Below are positions 53,049-64,000 of a stretch of DNA of 64,000 nucleotides, piece after piece. Source of the stretch: Amorphophallus konjac. Its lineage: Eukaryota; Streptophyta; Magnoliopsida; Alismatales; Araceae. A program made the position numbers and the translations under genes. Location of the stretch: contig CM040123.1 in NCBI GenBank assembly GCA_022559845.1, positions 321,575,933 to 321,639,932 on the forward strand, given 5' to 3'. The notes under the pieces were generated by a model. That model saw nothing but the letters and a program-made list of their open reading frames with translations, had not been told where the DNA came from and did not search any database. Every line of letters begins with the position of its first letter. The stretch's first letter is position 1.

Positions 53049-54275
53049 AGAGCAGAGAGAAACAGAGAGAAGATAATAAGAGAGCTAGCAGTATTAATTA
53101 TTCGATGTTGGGAACCTGGAAAATTATTATTAAGCGCTCCCTCTCTCTCTCTCGCAACAAGTCGATATTGCTGTTACAGCGAAATAAAACCGCCCATGTA
53201 CAGAGTGATGTTCTCGTTGTTTTCCATGTTTTGTTTGATGGGTGTCGCCGTGCATGAGCAAGGACTGCATCGTAAAGTTTCAATTTTGACGGATGCATGT
53301 TGCTGTACTGGAAGAAACTTGAAGTAGTTTGATTGCGAAACTCTGCTTAATTTGATGGGCAGTACTAGTTGAACGTGAAGCGGTCTGCTACGTACGTGGG
53401 AAACTTGACAGTGGAATCATGGCTTCTAGTTTTTTTTTTTTTCGCTCTTCCTCTCCCTTCTCTTATATATTATTAAATCTGCTATCTGCTGAAAGGCTCC
53501 TGCCCTTCTTAATTATTAGGTTGTTTCCGATGTTTAAAGTTTATGATTAGATTAGCCTCTTAGTCAGTCGTTAGGGCGTCGGAAACAGTGGGATGTTAAG
53601 GAGAGGATACATCTGCTTCTCGTAATTTCTAATTATGACCCTAAGAAAAAACAGAGGGTCTTCCTTATTAGAAACATGCTCGAATCTGGTTCTGGCCATG
53701 GATTGGGTCCTCTCTTTTTTTTTTTTATCTTACTATTACTTTGGACGTCGTGATCTGTTGGCTTCATATTTGATAGATTGGAGATTTTAAAAAATAAAAA
53801 ATCCCAAGCAGCAACATGTCAAAGTCGAGACTGGTTAGCCTGTGAAACATAAACACCGTTGATGTTTAATTATAGACAGACATGGGAGATCGTCATACGC
53901 GGGGGCAACGCCTTCCTATTGCATGTTTAATTTGTACGATGAATGTGCGAACAATTTTACATATATTTAAGTTATAATTGCCACATAATCTTATAATTTA
54001 GTATTTCACTCTTTCCTTGGGCAATCCCTGACATTGTGAGGAGTGTTCTACCCTTCCTCTTGCATTGTAAGGAGTGTTCTACCCTTCATTTGGCCTATTG
54101 CTACATGAATTTTTTTTTAACTCTTTGTCCCATTCAACCTCTCTTATTAATAAAATAAACGCTTTACATGTTATTAAAAAACACATTAATGGCTAATTAC
54201 TTTATAAAATTGTTTACATGTAAAAGACTTATAAGCCCCCCCCCCCTCCTCTAAAGACATCAAATTCAATGTTTC
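53049..54275. other. 3' UTR of the LEA gene and intergenic DNA
   Basis: The first 200-300 bp probably form the 3' UTR. The rest is AT-rich. Near 54030-54095 a unit of about 33 bp (ATTGTGAGGAGTGTTCTACC) is tandemly duplicated. A C9 run lies near 54237. I see no other gene. Confidence 0.6.
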
Positions 54276-54278
54276 TAA

Positions 54279-54554
54279 GATTGAGTTTGGAACAGATGTT
54301 AGGAAGAGATTTCGAAGATTCTAATTATTGGAATCCTCACCTCCTCAAAATCATTTTCAAATGTCACAGTGTCCCGTCACCTTTTCTTTTAGGTAAATTT
54401 CAAGATTTAGAGAAGATAGAAGAAAGAGGAGGAGAAAGCAAAATCTCCAAAAAGTATCCCAAGATAGTTTCCTCTTTCTCTCTCGAGATTACGAGAAAAT
54501 CTCCACACCCAACATCCAAAATCTCCGCACCCAACATCCGTTCCAAACAAAGCC
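54279..54554. mobile_element. Tourist-like (PIF/Harbinger) MITE, 276 bp
   Basis: Terminal inverted repeats GATTGAGTTTGGAAC and GGCTTTGTTTGGAAC (left versus reverse of right) extend imperfectly inward. Both flanks are TAA, the 3-bp target duplication of this superfamily. There is no coding capacity. A 22-bp unit (AATCTCCRCACCCAACATCC) is duplicated near the right end. Confidence 0.75.
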
Positions 54555-54557
54555 TAA

Positions 54558-55721
54558 GGAAAACTTTAGATATATAGAAAGAAAAGAAGTAAGAATGATA
54601 AACGCTTTTAAAGATTTTAATCGTATATATTTTGCCGCATGCATAAACGGAGGTTCAAAATACAAATGCTAGATAAATAAACAAAATTATTTCAAAAAGT
54701 TTATTAAGCAGCCTACATTACAAGTTTTCAAAAAAGAAGTTTATACCTTTTAAGATGCAATTGACATTAGATTAATGCATAAGACTTGTGATGATCATGC
54801 ACAAAAGGAACGTAGTTCACAAAACGAGTTACTAATCTCCTACGTTTTTTTAAAAAAAAAAATTAAAAATTTGAAGCATGTTTGACAAAACTATTAATTG
54901 TTAACTCACTATTTTCAACATAAAAACTAAGGCAGGATTATTTCCAACTGAAGTGAAACTCATCTAATAACACACCTTATCCCACTATATATAGAAAGGT
55001 CTGGTTTAGAGGATTTAATTAGTTACACGTAAAAAAAAAAAACCACCAAATCAGAAATTAAGCACACGCCTTCCGAAACCTAGCATCCACTCTATAGACT
55101 AGGAAGCTCAGAGACCATCCTTGCAATTAAAAATCACATCGAACTAGCCTTCTAATAAGTAAATTAGTTTCAACTCCCCCAGCAGTCCCTTCATCCCAGG
55201 CCGCGCGGCAGCCGCCATAATATTCTCCACTCCTCAAGCTTAGGATAGACCTCTCGTTCCCCCCCTTTTCTTTTTTTTCTCTGTCTTGCTTTGATTTGGG
55301 CAAAAGATGTCTACCAACTGCACTCACGAAGAGATGCTCCACATGGTGCACCTGTGGGGATTCTCTCTGCCGACTGTGATATTTTAGTGGTAGTCTTCCC
55401 GTGGGTAAAGATTCTTTTGGCGAGGGTTTGCTTTGTTGGGAGAGGCATGTGAACATTCATCATGCCAAACCAAGGCATCTGTGCAAAGCAAGATTGTTTG
55501 CCGAATCTGGCCAAAAGAAAACTAGTGATTCTCGGGTTGAATTAGGACAGAAGGAACCCCGATTTGGCTGGCTTTCAGGAAAGTTGAGATCCCCAAGGCA
55601 CCAGCTGGAATTTAACCTTCCATCAACTCTACAGAAGTGTCGATTGAAGGCAAGGTTTCAAAAATATCTGTATGCAGAAATGGACATATTGTTAATTAGG
55701 CTGATATCTTTGAAAAACATA
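54558..55721. other. Intergenic DNA without recognised genes
   Basis: AT-rich to about 55100. At about 55140-55690 overlapping open frames occur on both strands with no similarity that I recognise. They might be remnants of an older element; I cannot name one. Confidence 0.5.
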
Positions 55722-55834
55722 TGTTAAATTTAAATTTCGTTGAAATAGCGATCATCTAAATTAATTTTGACGATAACAAAACATCGAATACAATGAGGTC
55801 AGAGATGAGCTTGAATTTATCTGAGTATAACATA

Positions 55835-56150
55835 GTCGCAGTTCGCTCGCATAGTCGATTGATCAAGCTCTTGGACAAAGAAAATTGACATAGTCGATTG
55901 GATCCATTTAGTCGATTCAATAACATAGTCGCTCAGATGTCGACTATCTCATCCGTCAATAAGTTCGACTATCTGAATTTCAACAGATCTCATATTCCAC
56001 TATCTCAAGACCGTGTATGCCTATCCTTTAACATAGTCGACACAATTGAAACAATCTCAATAGTCGAATTAGATTTTCAGCTATGTTTTAGACCATCTTC
56101 TGCGATTTATGAGCTATACAGAATATAATATCGCATTCTACCGACTATCA
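55835..56150. repeat. ATAGTCGA motif cluster in the LTR U3
   Basis: About ten copies of ATAGTCGA, CATAGTCG or the reverse TCGACTAT lie near 55837, 55851, 55892, 55909, 55924, 55938, 55964, 56034, 56060 and 56140, in both orientations. Confidence 0.75.
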
Positions 56151-56768
56151 CAGCAAATCTAGCAACTATCTCAACGAACTTCAAAATTCAAATGCATTTA
56201 ATGTTGATGAACATACATTTATTACAGCTCATACTAAGCGAAAGCACTGTTTCCTTTCTTACATTGTTCCTATCTGAAGACCTGGAAAGATCGAAGTTCT
56301 TTTAGTCTATTTCAAGTAGAAGCAGACTGGGAAGTTGCAGAATAGATAATAATACAGAACACGTATCAAAGCTGGAACAAAAGGAAGAAACTATTTTGCT
56401 TACGTTTTGTTTTGATCCTGTCCATTTTAGATTAATAAAATAATTCCTGCATGAAGTGACAACTGGGCAAACAGATATACCTCGGAGAAGTACTCTTGTT
56501 GTAAGATATCACGCCGAAAGCAAGATATCTTCTTATAATATGACTGATACTCTATGAGTCAAAGGAAGATTTGTTGATACGATGGAACTACTCGATCCGA
56601 AGAAAAGAAGTATCCATGATATGTCATCAGAGCACAGAAGAAAAGATGGAAGCTCTCTCTAACGATAATATATTTAAGCCTAGCGATCATCTTAAAGAGC
56701 CTAACGTTCACAATTTCTGTGTCTAACGGCCTCAAAAATGTGTCTGACCGAGGCATCTCTGAGGAGGC

Positions 56769-56777
56769 TATAAATAC
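56769..56777 (+). promoter_or_regulatory. TATA box of the 1.8-kb solo LTR
   Basis: CTATAAATACTC lies about 1.05 kb into the LTR and is a strong TATA match. Confidence 0.65.
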
Positions 56778-57539
56778 TCAATCATTAGAAAGTTTTGTAT
56801 GACTTTTTGAAAATGTGATCTCCAACAAAAAACTTACATTGCAAGAGTTGTAAAAACGCAAGCTGATCTCATCTCAACTCCTCATTCGTTGAGAGTTTTG
56901 CAAGAAAAAGCAACCTCTACACTCCTTCCACTCTGCAATCTTTTTCTACTACTTTCTTTTAAGTCTTCTGCGATACTCTGTTCTTCAACTCTTTAGAAGA
57001 CCTCTCTATTTTTCAAGTTCAAGATTGCGTGACTTCTTTCCTAACTTTTCATCTTGAACTCTGCATTTAACTGTACACTATCTATCTATCTAGAGACAAC
57101 ATCCGTGTATTTCATTATCTTTCTCTGTGAAAGAAGTGATTCTTGTTCGAAGACAAGAAAGAGGTCAATTCCCTATCGATTTGACTGATACCAAAGAAAT
57201 CAGCTAAAACTCAATTTGAAAGAGTACCCAAAGTGTGACTGAACACCTTAGTAAAAACAGCACGTTGTAACTGTATCATTAAGAGAAGTGAGTGAAACGT
57301 CAAGTGTTACTGAAAACTAGACGTAAATCTAACTTGAGAGTCATAACCGAACCGGTATAAAATTTGTTGTGTCCCCTTATGTGTTGGCTGTTATTGCTCT
57401 ATATCTATTCTTGATATTGTTATAGTGTTGTATATCTCTTTACTGCATCCATAGTACTCGTGTTAATCAGTCAATTGATTTTTATAACTCATTCACCCCC
57501 CCCCCCCACTTCTGAGTCAAAGCCATACTATGGGCAACA

Positions 57540-57736
57540 CATATACATGCCGTTTCCATGATGATAAAGATAAGGGCCCCGTTGTGCTGATTAAACACCA
57601 GCCTCAAAAAACATACAACCTTTTACAGAGGAAACACAAGCATGAGATGGTGTCCCGAGAAATCAGAGGCAGAAAAGAACTCCTCACTGAATCAAGTGGC
57701 CGTCACTAATCTTTTGGCCACCTTTCATTATCTAGA
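57540..57736 (-). other. Probable 3' UTR of the eIF2B-alpha gene
   Basis: This is the DNA immediately downstream (minus strand) of the stop codon at 57737. It ends at the solo LTR, which therefore sits very close to the gene's 3' end. Confidence 0.5.
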
Positions 57737-59315
57737 CTACAAGTACAATTTGATGAGTTCATCACTAACAACAGATGGAGTCAGCACCCCAAGGTCTGTA
57801 AACAGAAGAGTTAGATACTGGGGTGGGGTATAGTCCCTTGCAGATGTTTCTACTTCGACTCCCGGTGGAATGTTTACTCCAAAATCTATTGGGCGGAGTG
57901 CAGGAGCTAGGTCCTTCTGATCCAGAGGATATAGACGTGCAAACTGCAGGCACAGCATAATAACAATATGATATCAACACATGAACAAGAAGAAAGGATA
58001 TGAAAACAAGCCCGAGCCTGAGTCACTAAACTAACAGTGTAGTTACCAAGACCAAGGGGCCTCCGGATGAAATTAAGTTGAAAATCACCAAATTTACAAC
58101 TACAATCAGTAAGGATCACGATCCAATATCAGTGAGATTTCTGTTTTGGGGGGGAGATGAAACAAAAACCAAGAATGAAACATGCAGCTTTGAAAATGGT
58201 AATATAGCTTAAATCGTTGGGACCAGACTCCGACTAAATTTAAACAACACTATTTTCACATAGCGCAAGTCTTATGCATTGGAATGATATCTCATAGGAC
58301 TCAATGCCATATATACTAGCCCCTGTTGATAACTGCTCTTCAACACAACAGCTAATAAATCGAAAAATACAATCCATCAGCTCATGCTGACAGATCTTTT
58401 CTGAAGTCATGTGTTTGATCCACCAAGTCATCTAAATCTCAGGTAAGTTCTTTATATATGGTTAAATTAGTTTTGACAATAGAGTAAATTACCATGACCA
58501 AAACAAAGCAACAACGATCTAGGCCATATAATGGCATGTTTTGGGCCTTCAATGTTAAGACTGCTTAACATGACTAAAGATGTGCAAAGTCATTAACCTT
58601 GTAACATTCAGCAGCCACATAAACAGGCTTGTTCATGCTGTGAGCCACTAAAGCAGTTTGATATGTGCCCATCATGTTGATTATTCCTCCACTTTCAACC
58701 ACACCATCTGCTCCAAAAAACACCATGTCAACCTCATCCATTGCATAGGCTACCGCAGAGTCGATCAAAAGCTTAGCAGGGATTCCAAGTTTTGCCAATT
58801 CATTTGATAAGCGGACACCTGTACTATCAGGTCTTCCCTCTACAGTTCAAATGCATGTAAAACAGGGTTAAATTTGCAACAAGAGCATCTGTTGGAAAGG
58901 CAAAAATGAAATATATGACAGAATAGAGCACCCGTGCAGAGAACTCGGAAAAGCTTCCTGTTTGTTGCTGCCATCTTCAGTAGTTCTAACACAACTCTTG
59001 AGAACCCATGGACCAAAATGGTGCAACCATCAAAAATAAAATCTTGACTAAGCATAGCGATAATCCGACGTGCCTGAAAATGAAGTTTCCAGGGATCCAT
59101 CTCAGTAATTTCACACCAGCACAATGGCAACAAGTCAAAACACGCTTGATTGTAAAATTTACCCTCAGAGATAATTCTCCAAACTTCTCACCACGTTCCA
59201 TCAAACGATTCTTTGCAGCATCAAAGTCTTCATATTCTAATGCTTTAGTTCTAGTAGCATATCGCATGAATAGATCACAGCCAGCTGACAATGAGATGGA
59301 TGTGGGATCGGAAGA
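57737..59315 (-). CDS. Translation initiation factor eIF2B subunit alpha, C-terminal four exons
   Basis: Minus-strand exons are 59163-59315, 58932-59073, 58598-58839 and 57737-57943, all with GT...AG junctions and compatible phase. They encode about 247 aa: SISLSAGCDLFMRYATRT; ARRIIAMLSQDFIFDGCTIL; VDMVFFGADGVVESGGIINM, GTYQTALVAHSMNKPVYVAA; and DLAPALRPIDFG, DYTPPQYLTLLFTDLGVLTP, ending KLYL. These are eIF2B-alpha (IF-2B family) signatures. The protein is the regulatory subunit of the guanine nucleotide exchange factor for eIF2 in the cytosol. The usual length is about 380 aa, so about 130 N-terminal residues are missing; their exons must lie right of 59315. The visible exons show no defects. 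Confidence 0.93.
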
Positions 59316-61696
59316 CTGAAAACAAGATAGATTTGTCACTTTGAATACTGATCACACTAGGTTACAGCAGCAAAAATAGCATTGAAACCTCCTTACTAAG
59401 CATTTTCCATATTGGGCCATCAAATCAGATGGAAGAACAACAGAGCATGAGGGAAGCATACAACATTAGGGGGAGGGGGACACTTTGTGAGGTGATAAAA
59501 TACTCTACACATTTGATAACTGGACAATCGAACAGGAAATGACCATCAACACAGATAGCAGCTTCCACATATTGCAATACTGAGTTCAAGGGTTCAGATA
59601 CAGCAAACATGTTGGCATGTGTTTAAGAATAAAAATAACGAGACCATAGGTAAATGCAAAGTAATAAATAGAATAGAAGGATCAACAAAACAGTGAGAGT
59701 TATATGTTGACCGCACAGCCATGCATGCAATCAGGTTGCTCAAGTGAGAATGTAGAAGCTGCAAGACTTATCTGTGCTCCATAGTCTTCACATGCAGAGA
59801 CCGAGGGCAAGATCAGAAAGCATATTGCATCAGACAGTCAGACGTCAATGAGAATGTGTTTAAGTCAATCAAGAAGAAGCACATGAAGACCAAATTCTGG
59901 AGAATTTTCCCCAGACATTTTTACTGATGAGGGATAATGATAGTGGTTCCTAATACCGCAGACATGAAGCTCCGATCAAGTTTTGTCTTCATAGAAAAAA
60001 GAACTCCCCCAAAGAAAAAGGAACTAGTTGCCAAAGAGATCAAACAACTAGCAAAGTTATCCTTTTGGTGGTTATGCATCACTAACAATCTATAGACACT
60101 ACCAAGATTAGCAAATGTGTGCAAGATACCCCCCAAGGGTTCTTCTGCCCTGCTAGCACGCCATCCAAGTGGCTCCTTTTGCCAAAGAGATGTCTACCTT
60201 TCTTTGTGAGCAATTGTAGGTCAACCACGTAGTGATGCCATCAAGAAAGGAGCTAAGAACCCCATGCTGAAAGCCTCTTACAACAGGTCAAGCAGACTGA
60301 AATGAGGACCACAACATCTGAATCCCAATTGTCGGGTTTCCATGAGCCAAGTAGATGATACGTGTGGTAGAAAGGTCTGCTTCATGATCTAGGTGCTGAT
60401 GGGCCCATTGGCCACAAGAGAGGTGGTATGTGAGGTTCATGGAATAGGAACCAACTGATATCTTGACTTGTTCCATTCACAGTTGACCCGCTCTTCTTGT
60501 TTTTGGGTTACAACACTTTTGGATCCACTGTCAAAGTAATATGCCCAAGACACAGATCGGAAGTTTTAAATTTTCAGTTCAAGACCATCAATGCCTCAAC
60601 CTCTGCACAATGGGCCTCATAAAAACATTGCAGGAGACTAGTGGATATTCTGCTGCTCCATCTGGGCATGACCATGCCTTCCTCATTTGCCTTCGGCCCA
60701 GCTAGAAGCCACCACTTTCATCACCGGGATGATCCTATAGCCCGATTATCCATTCTTTTATTTCATATATCATATAATATACAAGTATTTTAGAGAATCC
60801 TTACATAATCTTTAAAATATGAAATATGTCATAGATAGTTAACTAGGATGTTGTAAATACTCTTTGACGAATGGGTTATGTCAAAATACCTTGATCAGTT
60901 GATCCTTACGCGTCATAGATATAAATCATCTAATGAAATCAAAAATGAGATAGGGACTTGAGTCCTCTCTAAATGTCAAGTTGATATAGAGAACAACTTA
61001 GGGAATTGAAAATCTCCCCGCCATTTTCTTCCATTATAGACTTGGGTGCCAATGAGGGCTTTTAGGTCAAGAAAATCTTCTTTTATGACATGCTTTATTT
61101 TAAGAACCCCAACTATCTATTGAGAGACACTTGTGTTGCAAAGCTCCAGATATTCTCAGTGGAGAAAATTCACCATTGTTTAACACAGAAAATTTTAAAA
61201 GGGGTGATGTTCATTTGTTGAACATCGATGCACATTTGTTAGCCATTTAAATAACGTGAGAATTGTTAACTCCGTGGCTTACGTTTATCAAACGATTAGG
61301 GTTCAGGTACTGGACAATTCCCCACCGACTGCAATCGGTGTTTATTTACATCGGTACAAAGCCTGAATATCCATGATTAACTGTCAAAGAAAACTGTTGA
61401 CCAATACAACATTAGTCGTGATACCAAAATGCTTGCGGATGTCGTATAACATCTCTTCAAAGGGTGAGGCGTTATGCAATTTTTAGGAAAACTAGGGGTA
61501 TTTTGAGGTTTTGCAAGTTTGTTTAGGATTTTTGAGCAAGCCAGGTTACTTTGCGATCTCTGGCTTGTCAGGGGTACATATTTAATTTCTACATAGACCA
61601 AGATATTTATCTAATATTCGGGCTAAGTAGGGGTGTGTATGCAGTTTTGGGATACGTCAGGCATTTTTACAATGTCCGGGCTAGGTGGGTATGTTC
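59316..61696. other. Intron or upstream region of eIF2B-alpha
   Basis: No N-terminal eIF2B-alpha exon is recognisable. Open frames (for example 59425-59610, 59921-60136 and 60288-60476 on the minus strand) are short, and their translations are not recognised. Parts of 60100-60730 look like decayed coding DNA of a transposon, without a clear family. Confidence 0.5.
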
Positions 61697-62509
61697 ATGG
61701 TTGTCAAGACATCCAAGGTGACCAAGGCGGTGACCCATCGCCTTACTGCTTAGGCGACAAGGCAATGCGCCTAGGCGAAGACTAGTTTATATAACTAAGT
61801 AAATTGCAAGAGAACTACTACTATATATTTCCTACATATAAGTTTTATCTTTAGTTAATAGAAAATTTAATTTACACAAATCTTAAACATATATCTATAT
61901 TATAAAAATAAAAAACAGAATAAATGGCAAACAATAACAAATTAATAAGAGAAAACTAATAAGAATTTGCGAATACCTATCAATCGATATAAAAATTTTA
62001 ATCTAAAATTTGGTATTCAAACAGTTATTCTTTATATTAAAAGGAAGCATACATATGACATATTTTTGGATAAATTATAAGCACATCAACATAATAATTT
62101 CATAATTTTTCACTTATGAATTACAAAGAGAGACACAAAAATGGTACTAGGTTCAAAAAATGTACCATGCAAATATGAATCAATGTCTTCAAGAGGGAAG
62201 AGGAACCGATAGGGAGAAGAATCCGAGAGAAAGGGAAATGGGAAATGAAAGCCTTATCTTCTCTTTCCAATCTTGACATATCGTTTGTCATTTTTTTTCA
62301 AAATTACCCCTGAACTTTTGCCCAAATACTAAAACAAACCTCAAATCAAGGAGTGAATGTCTTGCCCAGGTAGGCTAGACGGGCCCAAGGTGGTCTATGT
62401 GCACCAAAGTAGCCAGGTGAGTGCCTTAATGGGCTGCTCGCCTAGGCGCTTAGTCGCCTTGGGAGCCTTGGAGCACCTTGTCGCCTAGGCGACGCCTTGA
62501 AAACAAAAA
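61697..62509. mobile_element. hAT-like non-autonomous element with long inverted ends, 813 bp
   Basis: Ends are strongly complementary: the left has TTGTCAAGACATCC and GCTTAGGCGACAAGGC, and the right (reversed) has TTTTCAAGGCGTCGCCTAGG and GGCGACAAGGTGC. Flanks GTATGTTC (61689-61696) and GTATGTTT (62510-62517) form an 8-bp target duplication with one mismatch, as for hAT elements. The middle is AT-rich and non-coding. Confidence 0.72.
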
Positions 62510-62517
62510 GTATGTTT

Positions 62518-63330
62518 GAGTAATTTCTCGAAGTTTAAGTTTACTTGAAATTTGACTTCTTATCAAGGTTTAATTGCGACTTAGTACTGACTGGGGGGAG
62601 GGTTGAATTAGGGTTCAACACCGACTAGGGTTTGATAACTAAGCACTGTCTAGAGTTTGGTTTCTTAACTTTGACCTCAGCCTGCTAGTCAAACTTGGGT
62701 AAATCGAAAAGTTTCTTCTTAATCGGCACTGTTGAGTCGATTTTGAACTTCATCTTTATTTGATCGCACAATAAGACATCTGCAGTGTAACAACCTTTAA
62801 TATGGACATTCGTGCAATTTCTGAAAATCCACGAGATTTTGTAGACCCGAGACATTTCTATAAATCCTCCAAGAGAATACAGGGCATTGCTATAGCATTT
62901 GCAATTACAATATCTTTTCGATGAATTTTGAACTTTACAACATCTTTTCTGCAAATGTGCAAGACTTGTACACAGTTCCCGAAAATGTCTAGGACTTTTC
63001 AAGACTTATTGTAAAAGTTGGGGGTGTTTCTAGGATTCTTGATTATTTTAGATAATCACTTTTTTTCCCAAGACATTTACAAGGAGATTACATCAATCAT
63101 AATACAAGAACATATGTGGAGACTCAAGGAGGGACAATTATGTGACATACCCTCCCTCTGTGCCCTTTAAAGCACAAAACACAAGCACAAGTCTTCCAAA
63201 GAACAAGTTTTCGAAGCACAAAGCATAAGCTTGCTCTCCTTTCGCGTCATTTGTGTGTGTCTTCCTTTGGGTCCCACTGGGGATATTTATAAAACCCAAG
63301 GGACAGTTATAAGATTTTATCCAGTCCAAA
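62518..63330. other. Unassigned DNA left of the right-edge repeat array
   Basis: A minus-strand frame at 62685-63002 and another at 63138-63395 have no recognisable similarity. No gene is supported. Confidence 0.5.
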
Positions 63331-63935
63331 GGGGGCATAATGGGGGTTTTAATCGTCCAAACCTCAAATTGGGGAAGTTTAACTGGGCCAAACACCCTTT
63401 ATTGAGGGTTTAACCGGGCTAAATCCCCTTAGTGGGGCTTTAACCAGACCAAACATCCCAATTGGGGTTTAACCGGTCCAAACCCCCCACTTGGGGGGTT
63501 TAACAGGTCCAAACCTCCAAATGGGGGGTTTATCCAATCAAAACCTCCCATTTGGGGGTTTATCCAGTTCAAAGGGGCATAATGGGAGTTTTAATCGGTC
63601 CAAACCTCAAATTGGGGAAGTTTAACTGGGCCAAACACCCTTTATTGAGGGTTTAACCGAGCTAAATCCCCTTAGTGGGGCTTTAACCGCACCAAACATC
63701 CCAATTGGGGTTTAACTGGTCCAAACCTCCAAATGGGGGGAGAGGGGGGTTCATCCGGTCAAAACCTCCCATTTGGGGGTTTATCCGGTCCAAACCCCCC
63801 ACTTGAGGGGTTTATCCGGTCCAAATCCCCTACATGGGGGGCTTATCCGGTCCAAACTCCCTAAGTGAGGGTTTATCCGGTCCAAACCCCCCACTTGGGG
63901 GATTTAACTGGTCCAAAATCTCATTTTGAGGAAAA
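63331..63935. repeat. Tandem array of about 20 units of 28-39 bp with hairpin core
   Basis: The unit is roughly CCAAACCYCCCA, a TTG loop, GGGGGTTT, then AWCCGGT. Each unit pairs a C run with a G run, giving a short hairpin. A block of about 243 bp (about eight units) is repeated: GGCATAATGGG occurs near 63334 and 63577 with the same following units. The array ends just before a TATA box and may be U3 of another LTR element running off the window. Confidence 0.9.
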
Positions 63936-63950
63936 AGGGGGCTGGCCCCC

Positions 63951-63959
63951 TATAAAAAC
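63951..63959 (+). promoter_or_regulatory. Putative TATA box at the right edge
   Basis: TATAAAAAC follows the palindrome GGGGGCTGGCCCCC (63937-63950) directly and the hairpin array. The transcribed region lies outside the window. Confidence 0.55.
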
Positions 63960-64000
63960 CCCTTTCTCTATGCATTTTTTGGTTTTTTATGTACTTTGTC

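Larger units (their letters stand above)
55722..57539 (+). mobile_element. SIRE-like Copia solo LTR, 1.8 kb
   Basis: It begins TGTTAAATTT and soon has TTTTGACGATAACAAAAC, a SIRE LTR 5' landmark. It ends ATTCATTCACCC...GGGCAACA. The left flank reads ACATA/CATAT and the right flank CATAT, a 5-bp target duplication with one base lost or shared at the left junction. A TATA box lies at 56769. No PBS follows, so it is solo. The U3 has about ten ATAGTCGA/TCGACTAT motifs. Confidence 0.72.

Noticed and set aside
52748..53257. 169-aa plus-strand frame overlapping the LEA gene
   Set aside because: The Gly/Glu-rich translation comes from reading the GC-rich LEA exon in a shifted frame.

Overview
The window is plant nuclear DNA, most likely from a monocot. 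This rests on plant Ty3 and Ty1 LTR retrotransposons, an L1-type LINE, MITEs, a GC-rich LEA gene and an intron-containing eIF2B-alpha gene; the species is not identifiable from sequence alone. About 85% of the window is transposable-element DNA and only two host genes are visible, both in the right-hand 12 kb.

Layout: (1) 1-3798 is the 3' part of a decayed Ty3 chromovirus, cut in its 3' LTR by a reverse-oriented SIRE-like Copia LTR (3799-4182). That LTR is cut by a second Tekay-type chromovirus (4183-12192), whose 3' LTR is cut by a third element. (2) 12193-37668 is a 25.5-kb Ogre/Tat-lineage Ty3 element with 2.0-2.2-kb LTRs, a tRNA-Arg-like PBS, gag, protease, a G-patch, RT, RNase H, a second (archaeal-type) RNase H and integrase. 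Between pol and the 3' LTR it carries about 9.5 kb of antisense genes. Two are plant-mobile-domain (PMD) genes with coiled-coil tails (A and C), one is a truncated copy (B), and one is an intact DUF7745-type gene (D). At least A, C and D have their own TATA box. (3) 37669-41774 is a reverse-strand element coding only a 512-aa Gag-like protein. (4) 41775-46560 is a reverse-strand L1-type LINE with an intact ORF1 and a broken ORF2. (5) 47186-51824 is a reverse-strand Copia LTR split by a 3-kb SIRE-like solo LTR that carries about 50 copies of AAGTCTRTACAT. (6) After a 100-N gap (52110-52209) come an LEA5/SAG21-like gene (52707-53048), a Tourist-like MITE, another SIRE-like solo LTR, the 3' four exons of eIF2B-alpha (reverse strand, 57737-59315), a hAT-like MITE and, at the right edge, a 31-bp tandem repeat array just upstream of a TATA box.

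The most interesting system is the antisense gene cluster of the Ogre/Tat element. A palindrome of about 30 bp (GGAGGCGTCCAGG arms) is arrayed upstream of the LTR TATA box. The same palindrome is arrayed upstream of the TATA box of antisense gene C, with the same gap of about 14-15 bp, and also lies in intron 1 of gene C. Gag-pol and both PMD copies are broken, yet the antisense DUF7745 gene is open from start to stop across one clean intron. Antisense extra ORFs are known in plant Tat-lineage elements, but this tandem set with shared promoter palindromes looks unusual.
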